This document shows, piece by piece, positions 1-8,242 of a stretch of 64,000 bases of DNA. The DNA is taken from NCBI RefSeq assembly GCF_017876655.1, contig NZ_JAGIOK010000001.1, positions 2,666,001-2,730,000 on the forward strand, written 5' to 3'. Positions within the stretch are counted from its first letter, which is position 1. Every line of letters begins with the position of its first letter. The position numbers were made by a program, and so were the translations under genes. The notes under the pieces were generated by a model. That model did not search any database, was not told the origin of the DNA, and saw only the letters and a list, made by a program, of their open reading frames with translations. The DNA is from Microbacterium imperiale. GTDB lineage: Bacteria; Actinomycetota; Actinomycetes; Actinomycetales; Microbacteriaceae.

Positions 1-374
1 GGACGCTCGCGGCGTTCTTCCGGCAGATCCCCTGGGAGCTCGAGCAGGCCGCCCAGGTCGACGGCGCGACGCCGTTCGAGGCCTTCCGCAAGACCGTCGT
101 GCCCCTCGCGGCGCCCGGGGTGTTCACGACGGCGATCATCGCCTTCTTCATCGCCTGGAACGATTTCGTCTACGGCATCTCGCTCACCTCGACGAGCGCC
201 GCCCGACCGGTGCCGGCGGCGCTGTCGTTCTTCACCGGCGCGTCGCAGTTCGAGCAGCCCACGGGCGCCATCTCAGCGGCCGCCATCATCGTGACGATCC
301 CGATCGTCGTGGTCGTCGTCATCTTCCAGCGCCGGATCGTCTCCGGCCTCACGCAGGGCGCGGTGAAGGGATGA
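1..374 (+). CDS. Carbohydrate ABC transporter permease (MalG type), 5'-truncated
   Basis: The C-terminal part of a sugar ABC importer inner-membrane permease is present; the 5' end lies outside the window and the reading frame enters at base 3. The cytoplasmic EAA loop that docks on the ATPase is visible ([20 protein letters not shown], then PLAAPG), followed by two hydrophobic helices (around [15 protein letters not shown] and [16 protein letters not shown]). It ends [16 protein letters not shown], the usual end of MalG-type permeases. The ATPase gene follows 46 bases downstream on the same strand, so the two are probably one operon with upstream binding-protein and MalF-type genes not seen here. 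The sugar cannot be told. Confidence 0.93.
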   Translation, partial: TLAAFFRQIPWELEQAAQVDGATPFEAFRKTVVPLAAPGVFTTAIIAFFIAWNDFVYGISLTSTSAARPVPAALSFFTGASQFEQPTGAISAAAIIVTIPIVVVVVIFQRRIVSGLTQGAVKG

Positions 375-420
375 CCTGCCGCATCCCGGTCACCGACCGT
401 CTCATCCCGAAGGGAACGTC

Positions 421-1701
<1,281 letters not shown>

Positions 1702-1733
1702 CGCGACGCCGCTCGGGCTGCGAGACTGACGGC

Positions 1734-2714
1734 ATGGAGCGGCGCGACGAGGTGACCTGGGAGCCCGACCTGCTGGGCCCCGGGTTCGAGCAGGCGACTC
1801 TGCCGCTCGGCGCCGACGACGAGGGGGATGTCGTCGCGACGGTTGTGCGGGCGATGCCGCATCCGGGCCTGCGGCTGTTCGGGCCGTGGCGCGACGTCGA
1901 CGTGCTGTACGTCCACGGCTGGTCGGACTACTTCTTCCAGACAGACCTCGCGCGGATCTTCACCGATCGCGGCGCCCGCTTCTACGCCCTCGACCTGCGT
2001 AAGTACGGGCGCAGCATCCGGCCCGGGCAGGCGCGCGGATACGTCACGTCCCTCGACGTGTACGACGAGGACATCGCGGCCGCTCTGGCCGCGATGGACA
2101 CCGAGCGCCAGGGGAGACGCCTCGTGCTGCTCGGGCACAGCACGGGAGGCCTGACCCTGACGCTGTGGGCCGCCCGCCACCCGGGACGCGCGGCCGCCGT
2201 CATCCTGAACAGTCCCTGGCTCGAGTTCCAGCTCGGACCGCTGGGGCGCCAAGCCGTCGCGCCGCTCGTCGAGGTGCGGGCGCGGTTCGACCCGCGCGGT
2301 GCGCATCCGGCCGTCGACTTCGGCTTCTACACCGCCGCCCAGCGGAGGCTCGGCACCCTGCCGCCGGCTCCGGACGGTTGGCGCCCCGCGCGGGGGTTCC
2401 CGACCCATCCGGCCTGGCTCGCCGCGATCATCGCGGGCCATGCCCGCATCGCCGCGGGCGTCGACGTGGGATGCCCGACCCTCGTGCTGCTCTCGGCGCG
2501 GTCGACCTCGCCCCTGCGCTGGAACGACGCGATGACCTCGACCGACTCGGTGCTCGTCGTCGACGACATCGCCCGCGCCGCGACCCGGATCGCCGCGACC
2601 GTCACCATCGCGCGGATCGACGGCGCGATCCACGACGTGTTTCTCTCGGCCGAGCCGGCACGCGCGGAGGCGGGCGCCGCTCTCGTGTCGTTCCTAACCG
2701 GGCTCGCGCGCTGA
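1734..2714 (+). CDS. Alpha/beta hydrolase
   Basis: A 326-residue serine hydrolase of the alpha/beta fold. The oxyanion region is VLYVHGWSDYFFQ (residues 58-69), the nucleophile elbow is GHSTGG with Ser136, and a late His in AIHDVF probably completes the triad. The lid-like region after VILNSPWLEFQ fits lysophospholipase/carboxylesterase relatives, but the substrate is unknown. It lies 32 bases after the ABC ATPase and converges on the lipoprotein gene downstream. No signal peptide is seen, so it should be cytoplasmic. The GAGACT six bases before the ATG loosely resembles the leaderless -10 motif found elsewhere in the window. Confidence 0.85.
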   Translation: MERRDEVTWEPDLLGPGFEQATLPLGADDEGDVVATVVRAMPHPGLRLFGPWRDVDVLYVHGWSDYFFQTDLARIFTDRGARFYALDLRKYGRSIRPGQARGYVTSLDVYDEDIAAALAAMDTERQGRRLVLLGHSTGGLTLTLWAARHPGRAAAVILNSPWLEFQLGPLGRQAVAPLVEVRARFDPRGAHPAVDFGFYTAAQRRLGTLPPAPDGWRPARGFPTHPAWLAAIIAGHARIAAGVDVGCPTLVLLSARSTSPLRWNDAMTSTDSVLVVDDIARAATRIAATVTIARIDGAIHDVFLSAEPARAEAGAALVSFLTGLAR

Positions 2715-2747
2715 GGGCGGCGGGGCTGGCGGCAGAGCGAGGAGCGC

Positions 2748-3254
2748 CTACAGGCCGTCCCGATGCTCGCGTCCCGTCGCCCACAGCTCGAAATCATCGG
2801 GATCGGGCACGGCGCGGATCCCGGAGCTGAGGGCTCCCGAGAGGTCCTTCGTGAGCTCGCATTGGAACTCCGTCGGAGTGGTCCCCTGCGGGTCGGACAA
2901 CGGAACGACGACATACCAGGCGTCGTCCGGACGCAGAGCCGACCGGGCGTCGTCCCAATGGATCGTCACCCGCGCCAGGACGCTCTCGAAGTCCTGGTAG
3001 ATCTGCCCGGATGCGGCGACGCAGGCCTCAGCGAGAGTTCGCGTATCGACTTCCACACCGGGCCCGGAGCCGGGCGATGGGAGCGAGGCACCGAGCGTCG
3101 GAGTGCTCTTCGGTGTGGGCGCCGTCTGCGTCGGAGTCGCGGTGGGGGTATCCGAGCTGACCGGAGTCGCGACGACCGACTCTCCTCCGGCCGAGCAACC
3201 GGTCACAGCCAGCACGCACGTCACCGCGGCGGCGAGGAGGGTCCATCTGCGCAT
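2748..3254 (-). CDS. Secreted lipoprotein of unknown function
   Basis: This 168-residue protein begins MRRWTLLAAAVTC and carries a lipobox ending AVTGC, so it should be lipidated and anchored to the outer face of the membrane. A Thr/Pro/Ser-rich linker (SDTPTATPTQTAPTPKSTPT) follows, then a small globular domain of about 110 residues that I do not recognise. The ATG at 3254 is preferred over the GTG three codons upstream because a TAATGT hexamer sits seven bases before it, the leaderless geometry seen at many genes here. It is transcribed towards the hydrolase gene. Confidence 0.75.
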   Translation of the reverse strand: MRRWTLLAAAVTCVLAVTGCSAGGESVVATPVSSDTPTATPTQTAPTPKSTPTLGASLPSPGSGPGVEVDTRTLAEACVAASGQIYQDFESVLARVTIHWDDARSALRPDDAWYVVVPLSDPQGTTPTEFQCELTKDLSGALSSGIRAVPDPDDFELWATGREHRDGL

Positions 3255-3261
3255 GGACCAC

Positions 3262-3267
3262 ACATTA
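3262..3267 (-). promoter_or_regulatory. Putative leaderless -10 element of the lipoprotein gene
   Basis: The hexamer TAATGT on the minus strand lies seven bases before the ATG at 3254. This places the expected transcription start on or next to the start codon. No clear -35 is visible. Confidence 0.5.
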
Positions 3268-3313
3268 TCGCTCCGCAGACTGCCGCCGAGACGCGGCGCG
3301 TAGCCCGCCCGCG

Positions 3314-3802
3314 TCAGCGGTAGTTGACGAACTGGAGGTCGACGTCGAGGTCGGCGGCCTTCAGCATCCGCTGCACTTCCTGCAGGTCGTCGCGCGACTT
3401 CGACTGCACGCGCAGCTCGTCGCCCTGGATCTGCGATTTGACCGACTTGGGGCCCTCGTCGCGGATCATCTTGCTGATCTTCTTGGCGTCCTCCGACGAG
3501 ATGCCTTCCTTCAGCGTCGAGACGATCCGGTACTCGCGGCCCGACGCGGTCGGCTCACCCGAGTCGAGGCTCTTGAGGGAGATGCCGCGCTTGATGAGCT
3601 TGGTCTGGAAGACGTCGAGCACGGCCTTCGCGCGCTCCTCGGAGTTCGCCTTGATGAGGATCGACTCGCCCGACCACTCGATCGACGCATCGGTGCCCTT
3701 GAAGTCGTACCGCTGCTCGACCTCCTTGCGGGCCTGATTGAGCGCGTTGTCTGCCTCTTGGCGATCGATCTTGCTGACGATGTCGAACGAGGAATCTGCC
3801 AT
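3314..3802 (-). CDS. YajQ family nucleotide-binding protein
   Basis: A complete 162-residue YajQ/UPF0234 protein, the usual family length. It starts [20 protein letters not shown] and contains the family motifs RYDFKGTDA (near residue 32), [13 protein letters not shown] and [21 protein letters not shown], and ends LQFVNYR. YajQ proteins form two ferredoxin-like domains; some bind cyclic di-GMP and act with transcription factors, but the role in actinobacteria is not settled. It is a cytoplasmic single-gene unit whose start is divergent from the zinc-finger gene next door. Confidence 0.93.
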   Translation of the reverse strand: MADSSFDIVSKIDRQEADNALNQARKEVEQRYDFKGTDASIEWSGESILIKANSEERAKAVLDVFQTKLIKRGISLKSLDSGEPTASGREYRIVSTLKEGISSEDAKKISKMIRDEGPKSVKSQIQGDELRVQSKSRDDLQEVQRMLKAADLDVDLQFVNYR

Positions 3803-3808
3803 GCCGAG

Positions 3809-3814
3809 AGTCTA
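3809..3814 (-). promoter_or_regulatory. Putative leaderless -10 element of the yajQ-like gene
   Basis: TAGACT on the minus strand lies exactly six bases before the ATG at 3802, with no Shine-Dalgarno sequence between them. The divergent gene carries the same TAGACT hexamer at 3874. Confidence 0.55.
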
Positions 3815-3873
3815 GCGGCGCGGGCCCGATCGACCGGGTCCGGGACAGCGGAGCCCGGTGTCGGAGTGCTTCG

Positions 3874-3879
3874 TAGACT
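3874..3879 (+). promoter_or_regulatory. Putative leaderless -10 element of the FBP-domain gene
   Basis: TAGACT lies seven bases before the ATG at 3887. This supports that start over the upstream in-frame codons. Confidence 0.5.
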
Positions 3880-3886
3880 TGGATTC

Positions 3887-4378
3887 ATGCAGGCACTGAC
3901 TGAGGACCAGGTCCGCTCCACGTTCGTCAACGCCGTTCCCGACGAGGTGCGGCAGCTCGCTCTCCCGCATGATTTCCCGATCGTCGAGTGGGACCATCTC
4001 GACTTCCTCGCCTGGCCCGATCCGCGCACGCGCGGACGCGCCTACGTCGTGGCCGAGCTCGACGGTGCCCCGACGGGTGTCGTGCTGCGCCGCGCCGACG
4101 GACGCAGCGCGGCTCGCGCGGCGATGTGCAACATCTGCCACACGATGCAGCCCGGCGATCAGGTGGCCTTGTTCACCGCACGCAAGGCGGGGGATGCCGG
4201 CGAGCGCGGCGATGCGGTCGGCACGTATCTGTGCGCCGACCTCGGCTGCCACGAGAACGTGCGCATCGCCGCGCCGCTCGCGCCGAGCGAGATCCGCGCG
4301 AGCGTCGACCGGCGGATCGACGGCACGCGGCATCGTGCCGAGGCGTTCGTCGAGCGGATCGTGAGCGACGAGGCCTGA
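3887..4378 (+). CDS. FBP-type zinc-finger protein (treble-clef, EF-G/fusidic-acid-type fold family)
   Basis: A 163-residue cytoplasmic protein. Its C-terminal half has four well-spaced cysteines, Cys81 and Cys84 in MCNICHTM and Cys116 and Cys121 in LCADLGCHENVRI, forming the zinc site of FBP/FusB-like C-terminal domains. Family members with this fold bind elongation factor G, some giving fusidic acid resistance; resistance is not implied here and the housekeeping role in actinobacteria is unclear. The N-terminal part (RAYVVAELDGAPTGVVLRRAD) fits the same family. An in-frame ORF extends upstream, but the ATG at 3887 has a -10 hexamer immediately before it and is the better start. Confidence 0.8.
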   Translation: MQALTEDQVRSTFVNAVPDEVRQLALPHDFPIVEWDHLDFLAWPDPRTRGRAYVVAELDGAPTGVVLRRADGRSAARAAMCNICHTMQPGDQVALFTARKAGDAGERGDAVGTYLCADLGCHENVRIAAPLAPSEIRASVDRRIDGTRHRAEAFVERIVSDEA

Positions 4379-4435
4379 CGCGGCGGCATCCCGGTCCGCC
4401 CCGGACGGTGGTTCGGAGCACTGCTTCACCGGGGG

Positions 4436-4441
4436 TAATAT
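4436..4441 (+). promoter_or_regulatory. Possible -10 element for tRNA-Tyr
   Basis: TAATAT is the most AT-rich hexamer in the 110-base gap before tRNA-Tyr and lies about 48 bases upstream of its mature 5' end. The matching -35 (TTCGGA at 4412) is poor. The rest of the gap shows nothing else. Confidence 0.35.
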
Positions 4442-4489
4442 GGGTTCTCGCGCCTCTGCTCGACTGGATAAGCCGGGCAGGTGCGCACT

Positions 4490-4571
4490 GGCGAGTTACC
4501 CAAGCGGCCAAAGGGATCTGACTGTAAATCAGACTGCATTGCATTCGGGGGTTCGAATCCCTCACTCGCCA
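4490..4571 (+). tRNA. tRNA-Tyr (GTA)
   Basis: The 82-base class II tRNA has acceptor arms GGCGAGT and ACTCGCC with discriminator A at 4571. The anticodon stem TCTGA/TCAGA encloses the loop CTGTAAA, with anticodon GTA at 4524-4526. A long variable arm and the T-loop GTTCGAATC follow. CCA is not encoded. A strong terminator hairpin follows at once. Confidence 0.97.
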
Positions 4572-4578
4572 CTTTCGA

Positions 4579-4614
4579 AGAAGGGCCCCCGTTCAGCGGG
4601 GGCCCTTCTCGTTT
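4579..4614. terminator. Bidirectional rho-independent terminator between tRNA-Tyr and the lanthipeptide precursor gene
   Basis: A 13-bp stem (arms 4579-4591 and 4597-4609, core GGGCCCCC) closes a five-base loop and is followed by CGTTT on the plus strand. On the minus strand the arm is followed by TTCGAAAG. It can end both tRNA-Tyr transcripts and the converging lanthipeptide operon, whose last stop codon lies at 4637. Confidence 0.85.
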
Positions 4615-4636
4615 CGCTGACGCGCGGCGATCGGCG

Positions 4637-4753
4637 TCAGCAGAGCGTCGACACCGTGCTCCGGCAGATGCCGGAGCTCGCCGCACTGACCAGGATCGTT
4701 CGATGCTCGTCGTCGCTGTTCTCGAGCGTCTGCAGAGCCAGAATGAAGCCCAT
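4637..4753 (-). CDS. Class III lanthipeptide precursor peptide (LanA)
   Basis: A 38-residue ORF starts three bases after the lanKC stop codon (TGA-GGA-ATG), with GAGGGGG in the end of lanKC serving as ribosome site, so the two are translationally coupled. The leader MGFILALQTLE matches the class III pattern of a hydrophobic-x-LQ stretch near the N-terminus (compare the ramS, labyrinthopeptin and erythreapeptin leaders, from memory). The acidic segment NSDDEH follows, then a core from about residue 19 with two Ser-x2-Ser-xn-Cys motifs: Ser23/Ser26/Cys30 and Ser32/Ser35/Cys38. These are the substrates for labionin or lanthionine rings. Seen: the ORF, its spacing and motifs. Inferred: the leader/core boundary and ring pattern. 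Confidence 0.9.
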   Translation of the reverse strand: MGFILALQTLENSDDEHRTILVSAASSGICRSTVSTLC

Positions 4754-4756
4754 TCC

Positions 4757-7369
4757 TCACCCCCTCGGTTTCATCGCGCCGGATCGACCGGCGGGCTCGA
4801 GCACCGGGGGGAGCAGGAACGGCATGACAGAGCGGTCATCGCCGAAGCCGGATGCCGCGACGAGGGCGGCGAGCACGCCTGCCGAGCCCGTCGCGAGGTC
4901 GCACGACGCACGCACGAGGCCGTCGCCCGCGAATCGAGGGCCGGCCGGGCCGGGAAGCGCATGCAGCGGCATCCGTGACAGGTGATGTTCGAGCGCGCGA
5001 TCGGTGTCGGCGGTGGCGTGACCGGTGCTCTCGAGCGCCCGCAGGAAGAGCACGAGCCCCGCGCGACCCTGGAACAGTCCCGACTGCACGACGAAGGGGG
5101 CGGATGCCGCGGCCGCGATGCCGCCGAGGATCCGGCGAAGCGCGTCGTCGCCGGGCTCGTGCACGAGGTACTGCGCGAGGACGAGGCCGATGCCTGCCGA
5201 CCCATGCGCGAGGTAGGGCATCATCCGCCATCCCTCGTCGACCTGCAGGGCGCCGCTGTCGTCTCGCCTCAGGGAACGCAGATCGACCTCCAGTGCCCGG
5301 CGCACCGTGTCGAGGAAGCGCCTGTCACCGGTGCGCTCGTACACACGCAGAGCGAGGAGGGCGGTTCCCGTCGCCGCGCCCATGAGCCCGCCGCGGCCCC
5401 GCGCCACCGTCGTGGGCGGGTCGACCTTCCGCCAGTGATCGGCGAGCTGCTCGACGATCGTCACGGCGCGTTCGACGGCGTCGTCGTCGCCGACGCCGTG
5501 ATCTCCGGCGCCGTCGAGAAGAGCGAGGGCGATCCCGGGCAGTCCCGAGAACAGGTCCGGCCCCGAGCCGGACAGGTCGGCGCCACGCAGGCGCTCGCGG
5601 AGCCTCACCGCTTCGTCGAGCAGGCCCAGGCGTCGACATGCCCACAGCGCGCCGGCGGCGCCGTCCATCAGGCCCAGGCGTGCGGGGTGATCGTCGGTCG
5701 CCGCGAGCGCTCGTCGCATCCACTCCTCGAACGCCGGCGGGAGCGCGACCCCCGCCGCGTCGAGCGCGACGGCGACGCCCAGGGCCCCGTGGGCGAGTGC
5801 GAACGCCGGCTGGGAGAACTGCCGCGGATCGCCGGGCCACAGACGGTCGGGGCGTGCGGGCGTCGCATCGGCGATCAGCTGCGCGGCGATGCGCTGGGCG
5901 GATGCGGCCGGGTCGGGCTCCACGCCGCTGCGGGCGAGCATGCGGCGCGGAGCCGCCGATCCACGCCGCAGCTCGCCGGTGACCCGCGCTGCCCAAGAGT
6001 CGGGCAGGTCGAACACCGCCGCCGCCTCAGCGACGAGCTCCTTCGCTTTCGTCGGGGCCACGCCGAGCAACGGCGTCAGCGGAACGAAGACGTACAGCTC
6101 GATGGCTGCGCACGCGTACAGGTCACGCTTCACCGGATCCGTTTCGCCCGCCGCGGCGAATCCCACCGCCCCGAGCACGGCTTTCTCGCTCGCGTTCGTC
6201 GGCAGCGACATCTCGAGGTCGACAAGTCCCACAGACCCGTCCTCGCCGACGATCACGTTGGCGGGGTGCAGGTCGCCGTGGGTGCGTCCCGTCCCGTGCA
6301 GATTCGCCACTTCGGCCCGCAAAGAGCCGAGCACCCGCAGCATCCGATCGCGGTAGGCGTCGCGAGCCGCGCGCGACGAGACCGCCGCCAGCAGCGGGCT
6401 CGGCGACGCGACGAGCCGGTCGAGCGCGGAGCCGGGCAGCTTCTCGAGCGCGAGGAAGCGGTGGCCGTGCGCTTCGAACGTCGCGTGGACGGCGGGCACG
6501 CGCACGCGGTGCGACACGGCGCGCAGCGCGCCCTCCTCGTCACGCAGTCGGGCGACGGCATCCCGGCCATCGGCGGTCCAGCCCGCGAACGGTCGCGCCT
6601 CTTTGACGATGACCGGCGTGCCGTCGAGCACGCCCGTGTAGACGCCGCCGGCGTTCGAGTAGTGGAGCGCCCCGGTGATCTCGGGGAAGGCCGCCGGAGG
6701 GTCCGTGCCGAGCGCATCCAGCTGTCGCTGCAGGAAGGGCGGCAGCACCACCCACGGCGGTACGTGGAACCCCGCCTCGCGGCGGTCTGCGACCCAGCTA
6801 CCCGTTCGAGGGTCGCGCACCGCGGGCACCGGTCGTCCGTCGACGATCGCCTCCCGCGCGGTGAAGGCACCGTATCGGACGTACAGCGGGCCACGGTTCC
6901 ACCGCAGGTCCGACAGGATGTAGGGCCCGGGCTCGCCCCCGAGCACCGCATCGAGCGTCACGAGGCAGTGCTCGAGGGCGTCGAGCGAATCCGGGTACAG
7001 CGTGATGAACTTGCCGGCGCTCGAACGATCGGCGTCCTTGGCGAGCACGGCGTCGAGCGCGCGCTCGTCGCTCAGGTGCTTGAACGGCATGCCTGCCCGG
7101 TGGCAGTGCTCCGAGACGATCGCGAGCACGCGTCGGGCACGGCCGGGCAGCGCGCTGACGTGCACCTTCCAGCCCTGCTCGCCGAGGCGGTGCCCGTCGG
7201 GGATCCACACGAACCATGGATGCCGCCGCCTGCGGCGCCATGCGCCCCACGAGACCGAGGCAGACGGCGCGTACCGCCGCTGCGCGTCGCCGGTGTCGGC
7301 GGCATCCGCGGCGGGGGAGTCGTAGAACAGCGGATCCCGCGCCGCGAACCGTGCGTGAATCGGATCCAT
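4757..7369 (-). CDS. Class III lanthipeptide synthetase (LanKC)
   Basis: The 870-residue trifunctional enzyme should phosphorylate Ser/Thr of the precursor, eliminate phosphate and cyclise onto Cys. An N-terminal lyase-like region (about 60-220) contains GKFITLYPDS at 119-128. The kinase domain (about 235-480) has Lys256 in VIVKEARPF, the catalytic loop HGDLHPAN at 364-371 with Asp366 and Asn371, and DLE at 384-386 in place of DFG. A LanC-like cyclase follows (about 505-870), with glycine motifs such as AHGSAGIG and GLFQGRAG. The Cys and Cys-His-Gly zinc ligands of class IV LanL and LanC are absent, which points to class III. AGGGGGA precedes the ATG. The kinase and regulator genes lie upstream on the same strand. 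Confidence 0.93.
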   Translation of the reverse strand: MDPIHARFAARDPLFYDSPAADAADTGDAQRRYAPSASVSWGAWRRRRRHPWFVWIPDGHRLGEQGWKVHVSALPGRARRVLAIVSEHCHRAGMPFKHLSDERALDAVLAKDADRSSAGKFITLYPDSLDALEHCLVTLDAVLGGEPGPYILSDLRWNRGPLYVRYGAFTAREAIVDGRPVPAVRDPRTGSWVADRREAGFHVPPWVVLPPFLQRQLDALGTDPPAAFPEITGALHYSNAGGVYTGVLDGTPVIVKEARPFAGWTADGRDAVARLRDEEGALRAVSHRVRVPAVHATFEAHGHRFLALEKLPGSALDRLVASPSPLLAAVSSRAARDAYRDRMLRVLGSLRAEVANLHGTGRTHGDLHPANVIVGEDGSVGLVDLEMSLPTNASEKAVLGAVGFAAAGETDPVKRDLYACAAIELYVFVPLTPLLGVAPTKAKELVAEAAAVFDLPDSWAARVTGELRRGSAAPRRMLARSGVEPDPAASAQRIAAQLIADATPARPDRLWPGDPRQFSQPAFALAHGALGVAVALDAAGVALPPAFEEWMRRALAATDDHPARLGLMDGAAGALWACRRLGLLDEAVRLRERLRGADLSGSGPDLFSGLPGIALALLDGAGDHGVGDDDAVERAVTIVEQLADHWRKVDPPTTVARGRGGLMGAATGTALLALRVYERTGDRRFLDTVRRALEVDLRSLRRDDSGALQVDEGWRMMPYLAHGSAGIGLVLAQYLVHEPGDDALRRILGGIAAAASAPFVVQSGLFQGRAGLVLFLRALESTGHATADTDRALEHHLSRMPLHALPGPAGPRFAGDGLVRASCDLATGSAGVLAALVAASGFGDDRSVMPFLLPPVLEPAGRSGAMKPRG

Positions 7370-7411
7370 CTGCTTCCCCCTGCGCCTCGAACGGTCGGCG
7401 CAGGCTCATCC

Positions 7412-7430
7412 TCGGGCGCGTCGCGCCCGA
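7412..7430. repeat. Near-perfect palindrome upstream of lanKC
   Basis: Arms TCGGGCGCG (7412-7420) and CGCGCCCGA (7422-7430) flank one base, about 42 bases before the lanKC start. It could be a leader hairpin or a regulator site. Confidence 0.5.
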
Positions 7431-7533
7431 TCGTGTTCGCCAATGCCGGCACGAAGAGGCCGCGGACGAGAACGAGAGCCGCGGCGGGAGGCGAGGTCGA
7501 GCTGCGGGACGGGCTCAGAATCCGCGCCGATGT

Positions 7534-7551
7534 TTCATCCGAATGGATGAA
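7534..7551. promoter_or_regulatory. Operator-like palindrome TTCATCC-GAAT-GGATGAA
   Basis: Perfect 7-bp arms flank a GAAT spacer in the gap between the response regulator gene and lanKC. NarL/FixJ-type regulators bind short inverted repeats, and such a regulator is encoded ten bases away. A near copy lies at 13343-13358, and a site with the same CCGAATGG centre lies at 30840-30855. The role as operator is inferred. Confidence 0.65.
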
Positions 7552-7560
7552 GCGGGCGGG

Positions 7561-8229
7561 TCAGATCCGGTTGCGTGCTCCCCAGAGCGCGAGTTGGGTG
7601 CGGTCGGCGAGGTCGAGCTTCTTGAGCGCGGAGTGCAGTTGGGAGCGGACCGTGTGCACCGAGACCTGGAGCGTTTCGGCGATGCCCTCGTTGCTCGTGA
7701 CGCCCCCGGCGAGCACGGAGATCACGCGGCGCTCGGCGGATGTCAGCAGGGCGCTGCCTTCGGGGTCGGCGGGGACGCCGCCCCGGCGGACGAACTCGCG
7801 CAGGAGCGGAGCGGTCACCCGCGACGACACGAGTGCTTCACCGCGCGCGGCCGCGTAGATGGCGCCGACGAGCTGATCGGAGTCGTGGCTTTTGAGCAGG
7901 TACCCGACGGCGCCGGAGTCGAGCGCTTCGCTGACGTAGCCGTCGACGGCGTAGCTGGTCATCACGATGACGGCGATCGGAGGATGCCCGTCGTCGGGCC
8001 GGGCGAGCACGCGGGTGGCGGCCAAGCCCGACATCTGCGGCATCTGGATGTCCATCAGCACGACGTCGGCCCGTTCGGCCCGGGCGACGTGAACGGCGTC
8101 GACGCCGTTGGACACCTCCCCGGCCACGAGGATGCCGGGGGCTCCTTCGAGCTGCAGGCGCAGGCCACGGCGGACGGCACGATTGTCGTCGGCGATGAGG
8201 ACGCGGATGCGCTCGCTCGGACGATTCAT
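7561..8229 (-). CDS. Response regulator, NarL/LuxR family, of the lanthipeptide locus
   Basis: A 222-residue receiver/HTH protein. The acidic pocket is in LIADDN, the phospho-acceptor is Asp60 in VVLMDIQMP, and the switch Lys is in YLLKSHD. The C-terminal LuxR-type helix-turn-helix is SNEGIAETLQVSVHTVRSQL. The gene begins 13 bases after the sensor kinase gene (both on the minus strand) and lies directly upstream of lanKC. It is therefore the likely pathway-specific regulator, in the place occupied by RamR-type regulators in SapB-like clusters, although RamR itself is an orphan. Confidence 0.93.
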   Translation of the reverse strand: MNRPSERIRVLIADDNRAVRRGLRLQLEGAPGILVAGEVSNGVDAVHVARAERADVVLMDIQMPQMSGLAATRVLARPDDGHPPIAVIVMTSYAVDGYVSEALDSGAVGYLLKSHDSDQLVGAIYAAARGEALVSSRVTAPLLREFVRRGGVPADPEGSALLTSAERRVISVLAGGVTSNEGIAETLQVSVHTVRSQLHSALKKLDLADRTQLALWGARNRI

Positions 8230-8242
8230 GCCGTTCTCCTTG

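Noticed and set aside
4757-7369. Calling the synthetase class IV (LanL)
   Set aside because: The cyclase domain lacks the Cys and Cys-His-Gly zinc ligands that class IV enzymes keep.
4982-7858. 958-codon open frame on the plus strand opposite lanKC
   Set aside because: It is antisense to a clear three-domain enzyme. Long antisense frames are expected in GC-rich DNA, and the translation is Arg/His/Gly-rich without domains.
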